The position numbers were made by a program, and so were the translations under genes. 64,000 nucleotides of DNA from Chloropicon primus (Eukaryota > Chlorophyta > Chloropicophyceae > Chloropicales > Chloropicaceae): positions 992,001-1,056,000 of the forward strand of contig CP060755.1 in the NCBI GenBank assembly GCA_023205875.1. Reading direction: 5' to 3'. Shown here piece after piece: positions 39,486-48,767 of this stretch. The stretch's first letter is position 1. Each line of letters begins with the position of its first letter. The notes beneath the pieces were generated by a model. That model was not told where the DNA came from. It saw only the letters and a program-made list of their open reading frames with translations, and searched no databases.

Positions 39486-41414
39486 CTAGAGGCTTGTCCT
39501 GCAGGACATCCTCCTTCCTGCTCCCGGGAGCGGCCTGCTCGCCCTCGCCACCCTCGCGGCTCTCATCACCTGCTTCGTCACCTTCCTTGTCGGGAGCGAG
39601 TTGGCGGCCACGGTCCTTCCGGCCATGACGGTGCGAGCGGTCGAGCTGTGTCTCTTGAGGGCCGAGACGCCGTTGGCATCCGCCTCGCTCTCGGCGACAT
39701 AGTACTCCCCCGAGGACTCGTGCACCCCGGCAGCCCTGCCTGAGATGTCCCCTTGCAGCTGGTTCTCCCACTCCGGCTTCCACGCGAGGGCCTCCGGGGT
39801 GCTGCAGGCCACGCTCCTTCCGTCGGGAATGGTGGCCACGGCGCGCTCCCCCGGAAAGTGCTTCTCGAACATGGACCTCAGGAAGTAGTACTCTTTGGTC
39901 TGCGGGGTCTCCTCCGGGAACCTCTCGTGCCTCAGGCTGAACTCCGCGTCGCTGATGATGGCCTCCGCATAATTCTTGAGGCCATCGACCCAGTCGTACC
40001 CCACGCCGTCGCTGAACTGCTCCTTCTGCCTCCACAGCACCTCCTCGGGAAGGTAGCGGTCCTCGGGCGTGTCAAAGGCCTTTCTGAGGATGTACTTCTC
40101 CATCTTCGGGTGGACCCCGTCGGGCTTGGCCTCCATGTCGCACATCTTGGCGCTCGGGTCGATGGTCATGAGGAGGTCGAGGACCTCCTTGTCCAGGAAG
40201 GGCACCCTGGCCTCCAGGCCGTTCGCCATGGTGGCCTTGTTGGCCCTCAGGACGTCCCACTGGTGCAGCCTGGTCGTCTTCCTGACGCTCTCCCTGTGGA
40301 ACTCCCTGGCGTCCGGAGCCTCGTGGAAGTACAGGTACCCCCCAAGGGCCTCGTCCGCGCCCTCTCCGCTGAGGACCATCTTGACGCCCAGGGCCTTGAT
40401 CTTCCTGGCCAGCAGGAACATGGGCACCGCCGCCCTGACCTGGTGCCAGGACTCGAGGTGGTACACCACCTTGGGGACCGCGTCGATCGCCTCCTCGGGC
40501 GTGAAGTGGAACTCGTGGTGCTCGGTCCCGAGGAAGTCCGCGACCTTCCTGGCGTTCTGGAGGTCTGGGGCGCCCTCGATGCCGATGCTGAAGGTGTGGA
40601 GCTTCTCGGACCAGTCGAGCGAGTTCTTGGCCTGGTCCCTGTGCTTTGCCGCGATTGCGGTCACCAGGGAGGAGTCCAGGCCGCCGGAGAGGAGGACGCC
40701 ATAGGGGACGTCCGCCATCAGCCTCTTCAGGACGGCCTTCTTGACGGTCTCCCTCACCCTGCCCAAGTCCACGGGCTCGCTGGGCAGGTAAGCCTCGTCC
40801 GTCACCCACCTCGGCTCGTACCACCTGGTGAACTCGGGCTTGTCCCCGGCCCGCCACAGGGTAAAGTGGCCGGGCGGGAAGATCTCGTAGTCCTTGATCC
40901 CCGGGACGTGCTGGAAGCACTTCATCTCGGAGGCCGTCCAGGTGGACCCGTCCTCGCCGTAGCCGATGTACATGGGGGAGATGCCCATGTGGTCCCTGCC
41001 GGCCATGTACACGGGCTCCTCGCCCCTCGAGTCCACGATGGTGAAGACGAACATGCCGTCCAGCATGCTCACGAAGCCCGAGCCGTACTTCTCGTACAGC
41101 AGGCCGACGACCTCGCTGTCCGACGTCGTCCTGCAGTCCAGGCCGTGGTCGTCCCGGAGCTGCTCAAAGTTGTAAATCTCGCCGTTCACGACCCAAGATA
41201 TCGTGCCCTCCGCGTTGTGCATGGGCTGGTCCCCGCACTCCCTCGGGTCCATGATCGCCAGCCTCTCGTGGGCCAGGAAGTTCTTCCTCCCGTCGGTCCA
41301 CACGCTGCTCCAGTCCGGGCCCCTGTGGCGCAGCCTGGACGCCAGCTCCACCACGAGGCGCCTCAGCGTGGCGTCGTCCCCCGACGCGTTCAGAAGAGCG
41401 AATATGCCGCACAT
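39486..41414 (-). CDS. ASNS: Asparagine synthetase, glutamine-hydrolysing
   Basis: Converts aspartate, glutamine and ATP to asparagine. Start at 41414 places Cys2 as the glutaminase nucleophile (MCGIFALLN). The glutaminase domain keeps RHRGPD, VNGEIYN and TTSDSEVV. The synthetase domain has the ATP PP-loop LLSGGLDSSLVTAIA (residues ~250), LSGEGADEALGGYLYFHEAP, ANGLEARVPFLDKEVLD and WRQKEQFSDGVGYDWVD. Two oddities: the segment normally YDVTTIRASTPM reads WHQVRAAVPM, two residues shorter, and the C-terminus has about 65 extra basic residues after the usual end. 642 residues in total. Class (AsnB versus plant ASN) not resolved. Confidence 0.92.
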   Translation of the reverse strand: MCGIFALLNASGDDATLRRLVVELASRLRHRGPDWSSVWTDGRKNFLAHERLAIMDPRECGDQPMHNAEGTISWVVNGEIYNFEQLRDDHGLDCRTTSDSEVVGLLYEKYGSGFVSMLDGMFVFTIVDSRGEEPVYMAGRDHMGISPMYIGYGEDGSTWTASEMKCFQHVPGIKDYEIFPPGHFTLWRAGDKPEFTRWYEPRWVTDEAYLPSEPVDLGRVRETVKKAVLKRLMADVPYGVLLSGGLDSSLVTAIAAKHRDQAKNSLDWSEKLHTFSIGIEGAPDLQNARKVADFLGTEHHEFHFTPEEAIDAVPKVVYHLESWHQVRAAVPMFLLARKIKALGVKMVLSGEGADEALGGYLYFHEAPDAREFHRESVRKTTRLHQWDVLRANKATMANGLEARVPFLDKEVLDLLMTIDPSAKMCDMEAKPDGVHPKMEKYILRKAFDTPEDRYLPEEVLWRQKEQFSDGVGYDWVDGLKNYAEAIISDAEFSLRHERFPEETPQTKEYYFLRSMFEKHFPGERAVATIPDGRSVACSTPEALAWKPEWENQLQGDISGRAAGVHESSGEYYVAESEADANGVSALKRHSSTARTVMAGRTVAANSLPTRKVTKQVMRAARVARASRPLPGAGRRMSCRTSL

Positions 41415-42157
41415 GGCGCCAGCGCTCAAGCTTTGGTGGCGAAGAAGGCCTCGACAAGACCTCTGCTCAGTCGCACCAAACTAGTAATCCAAATGTGCCA
41501 AAGCAAAACAAACCCCTCACGAACCCGTCCGCAATTCGTCGCGCAATCCTCTCGAGCTCCAAGGTAACCCAAACCGATCCGGTGGCAGGCGACTCCTCAC
41601 CAACACGCAAAACGACTCTCTTACTTGGCCTCTCCCGCCCTGGTTCTCCCGCCCTGGTTCTCTCTCTCTCTCTCGAGCCGCCCTGCCGCGCGCACGTGTC
41701 TGCGGAGCGTCCCCCGCCTCTGCTTTTCTCCACATGGGAAATCTACTCTCAGAGATTCTCAGAGATTTCCATACAAGAAAGGGAGATTTCCAAATCATCG
41801 CTTACTACTCTCAAAGAGAGAGAGGGAGGAAGGTTGCTCTTTGTTTGGGAGTCACGAGGATCCTCTCGACTCCCCCTTGTTAGAGAGAGAGAGGGGATGG
41901 TGGTTGGGCACGCGAAATAATACATTGTTGCTGTTGTTGTTGCTCAATCAAGACCCAAAAGTCCCAAAATGTCACACAATCAATGGATGTTATGTTTTCC
42001 ACGAATGAATTGCTTGAAAAAAAACACCACGGCCACACACCCCGCACCACGAAAAGAGTGGATCCAGCCAGCCAGCCTCCTCCACTTCCACTTCCACCTC
42101 CTCCACGTCACGTCACGTCGTGAGGAGGGGCATTGGATGATTGCTCCTCCCCACCAT
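41415..42157. other. 740-base intergenic region
   Basis: Contains the asparagine synthetase upstream region and the 3' flank of the next minus-strand gene. A 14-base direct duplication (CCCGCCCTGGTTCT) occurs at about 41637-41664. A partly palindromic segment near 41745-41805 repeats AGAGATT and GGAGATTTCC. Microsatellites include TTG repeats near 41926-41943. No coding signal beyond short random frames. Confidence 0.4.
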
Positions 42158-42794
42158 TCATCGCCCCAGCAAGCCGCCGGTGAGCACGGGGCTGTTGACC
42201 ATGGCGTTCACCGTGATCGTGAGATTCCCCTCGATGTAGCCGGAGAGCTCGTTCATGGTCAGGAGCAGGGGCATCAGCGTGGTGGCCTCGTAGGCCGCGT
42301 CCACGCCCTTCTCGATGTCCGTGAGGCCTAGGATGATGGCGTCCAGGTTCGGAATGATGGTGTCCGTCGCCGCGGTCAGCTTCTGAATCTCCACCAGGGC
42401 CAGGAGGGCGAACACCGCCAGGAGGATGACCGCTATGCTCAAGCTGCCGGCGGGCGGGCAGGAGAAGCACGAACGGAGTCGAGGGAGAGAGAGGGAGAGG
42501 GCAACAAAGAAAAGCAGGGACGGACGAGGAACGCGAAGAAACCAAAGGACGTCAGCAAGCTGTCGCCACGAGGGTGGCTCGGAAGGAACGCGCAGGACGC
42601 GTCGTGTTCTCATCTGTCTCGACTTACAACCCGGCTTGCGCCATGAGCAGGACGTTCTGCCTCCTCTGGTTGGGGTTCACTGCGTCCCTGATCTGCTTCA
42701 GGAGCTCGTGCTTGGAGGACCTCGTGTAAGACCTCGAGAGCCCCCCCTCCTCCTCCTCCTCCTGGCCCATCGGGTTCTGGAACGTTGTCGCCAT
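42158..42794 (-). CDS. Small membrane protein, two exons (hypothetical)
   Basis: Exon 1 42794-42628, intron 184 bases (GTAAGT to GGCAG, phase 2), exon 2 42443-42158; 150 residues. Layout: acidic N-terminus (residues 11-18), a charged helix containing SSKHELLKQIRDAVNPNQ, then a strong transmembrane helix formed across the splice junction (FLSIAVILLAVFALLALVEI). A ~70-residue amphipathic domain follows, including AATDTIIPNLDAIILGLTDI, a possible N-glycosylation site (EGNLTITVN) and a Gly-rich end. The exon junction producing an uninterrupted hydrophobic helix supports the model. Family unknown. Confidence 0.6.
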
Positions 42795-43382
42795 CTCTCG
42801 GGAAACGGACTCTGAGCTCTTCGGAGCCAAAACCTATCCCCTCCCCTCAAAAAAAGAAGGAGAGTTTCGAGCCAACGTCCTCGCAAAGGAGCTCCTGCGC
42901 GTGCACGGAGACCCGCGAGAGAACAAGAAGAAACCTGAAAAAGAAAGAAAGAACGAAAGAAAGCACTCCGCCGCCGCACACTTCTTTCCCAACGAACGTC
43001 CTCCTCGTCCTCGCCGTCGTCCTCGTCTGAAGACCTCAGCCGTTACCCCTGGTGGTCTATTATTGATGTAACATATCGTACACCGATGTCTCGCTCGACG
43101 AGAAGCTCCCTTTTTCAGCAGGAAGCTGGATCGGTGAATCAGGAGTGTGGAGTGTGAGCCGAGGCGCTGGATCGGTGAATCAGGCTGGAGCGTGGCCCTC
43201 CGCAACCTTCGAAGGATTCGATGATGCCCGTCCTGCACCCTTGCTCTTGCTGAGATTGTCGGTCGTGAGTGATCCATCCATCTCTGGCGGGGTGTTCTGG
43301 GGCAGAAACACTAACAACAACAACAACAACAAATTGGGTTTGGGTTGGGGTTTGGATAGATTGGTCGTGCTGCCGCCGCGAA
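42795..43382. other. Divergent region with a 19-base direct repeat
   Basis: About 590 bases between divergent starts. GCTGGATCGGTGAATCAGG occurs at 43125-43143 and again at 43166-43184, 41 bases apart, with GAGTGTGGAGTGTGAG between. An AAC repeat lies near 43312-43331. No gene is recognised. Confidence 0.45.
43125..43184. repeat. 19-base direct repeat pair
   Basis: Two perfect copies of a 19-mer (43125-43143, 43166-43184) upstream of the helicase gene. They could be a local duplication or a paired regulatory site. Confidence 0.8.
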
Positions 43383-46300
43383 ATGTTCCGGTACGATGCG
43401 CCCCACGGCGTGACAATGCCCAACAATGGCGGACAGTACGTTTTCAAAAGCATTGTAAGTCTCGCTCGCTCGCTCTCTCGTCGAGTCGACCAAACGACCA
43501 ATCGACTGACTCGCTCGTCTCGTCGTCTCGTCTCCCCCTCTCGCTCTCGTAAAAAGCAGCAAACGCGTCCCGCTTTCGAGAAAAGGGTTCAGCAGTGCAT
43601 GGACGCGATACAAAAGTCGGAGAAGTACCAGTGCTCGCCCAGCGTCACGATAGCATTGCTGGCCCTTCTCGTGACCAAGGTCGAGCACAACGCGAGGGAG
43701 TTCAGCTTCTGCTACGACCAATCAGTCCTGGTGTCGGCCAAAGCGATCACGAAGGTGACCCAGACGGTGGCGACGGGGCAGCAGAGCGAGGGGAACGAGA
43801 GGCTGACCACCCGAGCCCTCAAGTGGCTCGTTTACCAGTACAAGTCCGGGACGCTTTTCCCGAAAATAATTGGAGGGCTTGGTATAGGGCAGCCGGTCGT
43901 CAAGGATCACAATCCTCCGAACCACCAGCACCACCAGAAACCGGAGATCGTCACCAAGGCTCAGGGCCACCTCCCCCAGGCGACCGGCGCGCAACTGATA
44001 GTAGACTTGCTGACCATGCTGCAGCAGGTGGGCGGGAGGTTCGACTCGACGTCGCCGGACCACCTCGGGGAGGCGTCAGAGGATAGAGCGGGCCATCCGA
44101 GCGTCTGCACGCCGGCGTCGGGCTACCCCTTGGAGTTGTACCAGCTCAGGGAGAGGGGCGAGCTCAAGCAGGTGGTCGGGGAGGCCTTCAGGAGGAGGCC
44201 GAAAAAGCACAAGGAGGGGGTGGTGGTGAGGGACAGTGTGAGATTCTTCGATCTCGGGAAGGAGTCTTCTCAGAAGAGGAAGTACCGGGCAATGACGTAC
44301 AAGAACAGGGGAAGGAGGCCCGTGTTCCTGATCAGGGCAGGGTTCAGGAATGCTCTGAACGCGTCCAACTTCGAGCTGACGGACGATTTCGGAATTACGG
44401 ACGATTTCGAGGACAGGGAGGAGGTCCTCATGCTCAGGCCTGGACACGAGTACCAGATAACTGTCATCATGACAGGGAGGTCCGACTCGGAAATTCAAGA
44501 GGAGCCAGTGGTCTCCGTCGTGTTTTGGAACGAGGAGTGCGGGTTCAACGCCTGTCATGCCACGATCCTGGTGATTCCTTTCTCAACGGAGGAGGAAAAG
44601 GCGGGCGGCGGGCGCTCCCTCTCCTCCGAAGCAGAGGTCTACATTTCCAAATCCTTGTCGTCGCTGTTCGACGAGATGGCAAGCCACGTGAAAGGCGTCG
44701 AAAGCTTGCCCTTGATCTCTGGCCTCATCAAGGTTGGCATCCTACCCCAGCCTTCTCACAACCTGATCAGCACGCCTTTCAAATCATTCTCGGATACAAA
44801 CGCCTCCCATGCGTTCAACAGGATGCACGGGCTGAGGCTCCCCCCTTGGAACGGTGAGATGCAAGACAACAAAGAGTATCGCAAGTTTCAGAGAGGAATA
44901 TTATGCCAAGAGGTCGATGAGATGAGGGGCATGAGGAACCTCCAAATGTTTCACATACCTTTTCACCGGGGCGTCGTTGAGTTCAGAACGAGGCGGTACC
45001 AGTACGTTCGCCAAAACAAGGGAGAAAGCAATCACGGGCCTTACTCTGGACCTATGCTGAACAAGCTGTGCAACTTGAAGAATAAACTTCCGTGCGTCTT
45101 GTTCGACGTCCCTGGACTGCTAGAGAAAGATCCAGAGCTCAAGGCCGGGGCCCTTGTTCACGTGAGAGGTGCAGAGGAGACTGAAAAAGAGTTTATTTTG
45201 ATAGTCATTGCAACGCATAACTCAACCGCTATTCTCCTTGCACCGGACGCCGTGTTTGAGATGCTGGACACCAATTGGCATGTTACCTTCCAGATAGACT
45301 TCGACAAATATCGGAACATGTATTCCACGCTTGGGCTGGCGTACGGTTTGCGGGTGTTTGACTTTGACAAGGAATTCCAGTGCGCGCTCGGGGGGAGCAA
45401 GCTCACCAAGCAGGAGCTGAAAAAAGTCAAGGTCCCAGTCTTGAATGACAGCCAGCTCCAAGTGGTTGGCAAAGTATGCAAAGCCCTGAGGACGACTACC
45501 GAGAGGGCTCAGACTCAGCCGACGTACATCACCTGCCGCGGCCCAGCAGGCACGGGCAAGTCTCTCACTGCTGTTATGACTGCCGCGCTGGTCGCAAAGG
45601 AGGCAAGCCCGCGCAGAATACTGATCTGTACTCCCGGAGAGTTCACTTGTGATCTTCTAGCAGAAGCTTTGGCGAAGGAGCTCGAGAAGCACAAGACGAA
45701 GAAGCAGCAGAACGCCAAAAGCGGATTGCTGAAAAGGGGTTCGGTGATCCGATTGAATGATCCGAAGAGACCACTTGCCTTTGCCAGCAAGGGGGTGCTC
45801 CCGTTGTGTAAGTTAGACGAAAATGTTGGCTGCTTCACCATCCCTCCCCCCGAGGAACTGGCCAAGTATCAGGTGGTTTGCACGTCTTGCTCGTCTTGCT
45901 GGTTCCTCCACCGAGGCCAAACGAACCTCGCAGCTGCGCAGAACTTCGATTTATGCGTCGTCGATGAAGCTGGTCAGGCTACCTTGGCAGACTTGATGGG
46001 GCCACTGAGCTGCATGGGGCCTGCACAGGGCGGCGGCAAAACAGAGAAATGCGTCCTCTTGCTGGGCGATGAGCACCAGCTTGGGCCTTCGAGTGCCGCC
46101 GTAAATGACACTGTCGGGTCAGTTTTCGAATACTTTCGGACAGACGTTCGCTTGTCCATGAATTATCGTTCGAATCAGGAGCTCCTGGAGATACCAAAGG
46201 CCCTCTTCTACGGCGAAGATCTCGAAGCGGTTGCCCCCCCCACGGAGGTGAATGCGCCTGACGTCAGGCAAACAGATATCTTCTCCAACGTGGAGAATTC

Positions 46301-46973
46301 GTCCGCGTCGATCTTGACCGTCTGTTGTCAGGCTGGAAAGCACCAGCGATCAAGCATTTACAGCAAGGGGAGAAGCTGCTTCAACGCGGTGGAGGCGAAC
46401 ACCGTGAAGGACATCTGCTTGCAGTTCATAGGGAAGCAGATTGCCTCAGCAGCTTCGATCTCTGTCATCAGCCTTAGTCGTGCGCAAAACGGCTTGATCA
46501 GGAAGGAGCTCCGGCACGTCGGCCTGTCGGAGATCAGGTGCGGAACCGTGGACGATTTTCAGGGTCAGCAAGGCGACGTCGTCATCATCAGCACGGTTGC
46601 CAGCTCGATCAAGGCGCTCGACTGCGACGAGAAGAGATTTAATGTCGCCACCACCCGGGCACGCCGACTGGTCATCGTGGTGGGTTCCAGTAAAGTTCTG
46701 AAAGACAAGCGGGCCGGGCCCTGGAACGAGCTCACCCAGATGTGCATGAAGAAGAACGTCGTCCTCAATTTCAAGGGCCAGTCGGACCAAGGCTCTGCCG
46801 TCGAGGAAAGGGAGGAGACTTTGACGAAGGTCGCAACTTTGGCCAAGACTGCGCTCTTGGGAGTCGGCCACGAGGAGACGATGTTCCCCGACAACCTTTA
46901 CGACACCAACATCTCTTTGGGTTGGGCGGCTACCGATGATGAATTCAATCTGCCTGCAAGGATTGTTCTGTGA
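43383..46973 (+). CDS. SF1 RNA helicase, MOV10/SDE3/UPF1-like
   Basis: Spliced protein of about 1,161 residues: exon 1 43383-43454, intron 43455-43559 (105 bases), exon 2 43560-46973. The N-terminal ~650 residues hold a helical region, a beta-rich domain (YRAMTYKNRGRRPVFLIRAG) and a segment like the MOV10 beta-barrel/stalk region. The helicase core has motif I GPAGTGKSLTAVM (~residue 684), motif II VVDEAGQATLADLMG, LLLGDEHQLGPSS (III), LSMNYRSNQELLEIP (IV), GTVDDFQGQQGDVVIIS (V) and NVATTRARRLVIVVG (VI). This pattern is that of MOV10/SDE3, helicases acting with Argonaute in RNA silencing and decay. The intron is a multiple of three and has no stop, so retention would add 35 residues. Confidence 0.82.
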   Translation: MFRYDAPHGVTMPNNGGQYVFKSIVSLARSLSRRVDQTTNRLTRSSRRLVSPSRSRKKQQTRPAFEKRVQQCMDAIQKSEKYQCSPSVTIALLALLVTKVEHNAREFSFCYDQSVLVSAKAITKVTQTVATGQQSEGNERLTTRALKWLVYQYKSGTLFPKIIGGLGIGQPVVKDHNPPNHQHHQKPEIVTKAQGHLPQATGAQLIVDLLTMLQQVGGRFDSTSPDHLGEASEDRAGHPSVCTPASGYPLELYQLRERGELKQVVGEAFRRRPKKHKEGVVVRDSVRFFDLGKESSQKRKYRAMTYKNRGRRPVFLIRAGFRNALNASNFELTDDFGITDDFEDREEVLMLRPGHEYQITVIMTGRSDSEIQEEPVVSVVFWNEECGFNACHATILVIPFSTEEEKAGGGRSLSSEAEVYISKSLSSLFDEMASHVKGVESLPLISGLIKVGILPQPSHNLISTPFKSFSDTNASHAFNRMHGLRLPPWNGEMQDNKEYRKFQRGILCQEVDEMRGMRNLQMFHIPFHRGVVEFRTRRYQYVRQNKGESNHGPYSGPMLNKLCNLKNKLPCVLFDVPGLLEKDPELKAGALVHVRGAEETEKEFILIVIATHNSTAILLAPDAVFEMLDTNWHVTFQIDFDKYRNMYSTLGLAYGLRVFDFDKEFQCALGGSKLTKQELKKVKVPVLNDSQLQVVGKVCKALRTTTERAQTQPTYITCRGPAGTGKSLTAVMTAALVAKEASPRRILICTPGEFTCDLLAEALAKELEKHKTKKQQNAKSGLLKRGSVIRLNDPKRPLAFASKGVLPLCKLDENVGCFTIPPPEELAKYQVVCTSCSSCWFLHRGQTNLAAAQNFDLCVVDEAGQATLADLMGPLSCMGPAQGGGKTEKCVLLLGDEHQLGPSSAAVNDTVGSVFEYFRTDVRLSMNYRSNQELLEIPKALFYGEDLEAVAPPTEVNAPDVRQTDIFSNVENSSASILTVCCQAGKHQRSSIYSKGRSCFNAVEANTVKDICLQFIGKQIASAASISVISLSRAQNGLIRKELRHVGLSEIRCGTVDDFQGQQGDVVIISTVASSIKALDCDEKRFNVATTRARRLVIVVGSSKVLKDKRAGPWNELTQMCMKKNVVLNFKGQSDQGSAVEEREETLTKVATLAKTALLGVGHEETMFPDNLYDTNISLGWAATDDEFNLPARIVL

Positions 46974-47178
46974 CCGAGGCAGAAGCACTTCTTTGTCGTC
47001 ACTCTCTGTAATTTAACAAGGACATGCTTCACGATCTTCGCTTGTCCCTCCCTCCCTCCCTCCCTTCCAGCCAGCATCAAAGCCTGTTCATTTGCAGGGG
47101 TCATCGAGAGTCGGCTGTGCTCGAAACGAAACAAAGGGTCTCTCCAAAGGGTTCGCGCGCGAGAGGGACTGACGAGGA

Positions 47179-48207
47179 ATGAGGCCAACGGGGATGACGG
47201 CGGCGGCGCGGATGGGGTCGGGAATCCGGCCCGCTCTCATCGTCGCGCTCGCGGTTCTCGCTGTGGGCGTGGCGCGGTGTGGGGATCTGGTCGAGATCAG
47301 GAACGCGAACCTAAATTTGGTGACCTCAGAGAAAGACGCTAAGAGCACGAGGACGCCCATCACGAGCGCCCTCTTGGCGACGCCAGCTCACTTGCACGAC
47401 GACAACGAGATCGCCGTGGAATTCTCTATGTCGGTTGACAAGCCAAGCGTGAGTAGCCTGCTTCTTTTCCTTTTGATCTTCTCGCTCGCTCGCTCGTAGG
47501 GCGTCTCCGTGGCTGAGGACTGACTCCCTTCTTCTTTGCCTCTCACCGAGCAGGACTTCAAGCCCCAGCAGAGGGTTCTCACGTTGACTCACTCCGAGAG
47601 GAGGACGCAGGCGGCACGGTTCGTGGGTGACGTGACCTCGAGTGGAAAGGGCTCCCTGAAGGTTACGTTCCAGGTGACAGCAGACGCGGTGGAGAAGCAG
47701 CTGGGGACCTTGAACGGAGAGTACGAAGCCGAAGTCGTGGTGGCGGACGCCAGCTTCAAGAATTCGTACAAGTTCGGCTTTGGAAAGGTCCTCGTCTCGC
47801 ACGCCCACCAGGCGGACGGGTCTCTGAGTTCCGACCCAGAGCTATACCCAAGGGAGACAAAGTACGCCCCGAAGGAAGAGTTTGAGCACATCATGAGGGA
47901 GGCAGACAAGCGACCCCCATCCATGATCTCCCTCGTTTTCGCGGGAGCAATGTTTTGCCCCCTCGTCTTGCTGATGCTCGTGGTGCAGCAGTCGGGAGCG
48001 AACCTCAAGAAGCTCCCCTCGGTTTTCTTCCAGGCCGTGCTCTTCCATTCCGGGATCGCGGCGACCCTGGGCCTGATCGTTTACTATTGGCTGTCCCTCC
48101 CCTTCCTGCAGACGGTGCCCATACTCTTGGGCCTGAGCGCTTTCGCGGGTTTGACAGGATTCCACTTGTTGAGGGGACTGTGCAAGGTCTCCGAGAAGGC
48201 CGAGTGA
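47179..48207 (+). CDS. RPN2: Oligosaccharyltransferase subunit RPN2 (ribophorin II / Swp1)
   Basis: Subunit of the ER complex that transfers N-glycans to nascent proteins. Exon 1 47179-47448, intron 105 bases, exon 2 47554-48207; 307 residues. A signal peptide (IRPALIVALAVLAVGVARCG) is followed by a beta-rich lumenal domain. The Swp1/RPN2 membrane part begins READKRPPSMISLVFAGAMF, then three helices (PLVLLMLVVQQSGAN, FHSGIAATLGLIVYYWLSLP, TVPILLGLSAFAGLTGFHLL). The protein is short, like yeast Swp1, and lacks the long N-terminal domain of animal RPN2. TGTAA occurs 40 bases after the stop. Confidence 0.82.
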
Positions 48208-48767
48208 TCCTTCGTGTGTCAAGACAAGAAAGAACATAAATCTTTTGTAACATAATGAAGCATTTTTAGTCGTACACGCCAGCAGATACAACATGCTGGC
48301 CGAGCTAGTCCTGCACCTCGCACGCATCGAAAACGATATCAACGGTGCAGTTCTTGGCAGCAAGGGCGGCAGCGAAGCCTTGGGCGCACTGCTTGCATGA
48401 CCAAGATGTTGTCCACGGCTTTGGGCAGAGTTTCTTCAGCTCGGCCGTGCACGTTGGAAGCCTCCTCGAAGCTCGCGATTGTTGCGCAGCTGGGATTCGA
48501 CGTCAGGCCGTTCCCCTAGGCCTAGGTACGCGGCGTTATACCACAACCTCATCTACCAATCTACCAGGAAATGCTTCGCGCCAAAAAAAAAACATCAGCT
48601 GTTGGCTGGCGATCGGAGAGGGGCAAGGGCAAGGCCCAGTGTGGTGGAAGGAAGGAGGGGGACGAGGAGGAGGGGACGAGGAGGAGGGGGAGGCAAGGTG
48701 TTGGTGTATTGATCGGGATTGGTTGTCCCGCGGCGTTTGCGTGCGGAGGAGGAGAGCGGGGGAGAAG
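48208..48767. other. Intergenic with a Cys-patterned open exon
   Basis: Between RPN2 and the large CDCA7-type gene. Apart from the candidate exon at 48305-48489 on the minus strand (listed separately), it contains an A10 run near 48583 and GAGGAGG repeats just before the next start. No other feature is seen. Confidence 0.4.
48305..48489 (-). pseudogene. Possible terminal exon or relic of a secreted Cys-rich domain protein
   Basis: On the minus strand a frame preceded by a possible acceptor (AATCCCAG) reads PTCTAELKKLCPKPW, then SCKQCAQGFAAALAAKNC and IVFDACEVQD before TAG at 48305. The Cys spacing (C-x5-LC type pair, CxxC, then C and C about 13 and 10 residues later) resembles small disulphide domains common in algal secreted proteins. 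There is no in-frame Met in the segment, and I could not find a first exon with a signal peptide upstream. It may be a real last exon, or a fragment left from a lost gene. Confidence 0.3.

Noticed and set aside
48345-48767. Upstream extension of the CDCA7-type protein by 141 residues
   Set aside because: The extension is Gly/Glu/Arg repeat translation overlapping a divergent promoter and the Cys-patterned minus-strand exon; Met 48768 is the better start.
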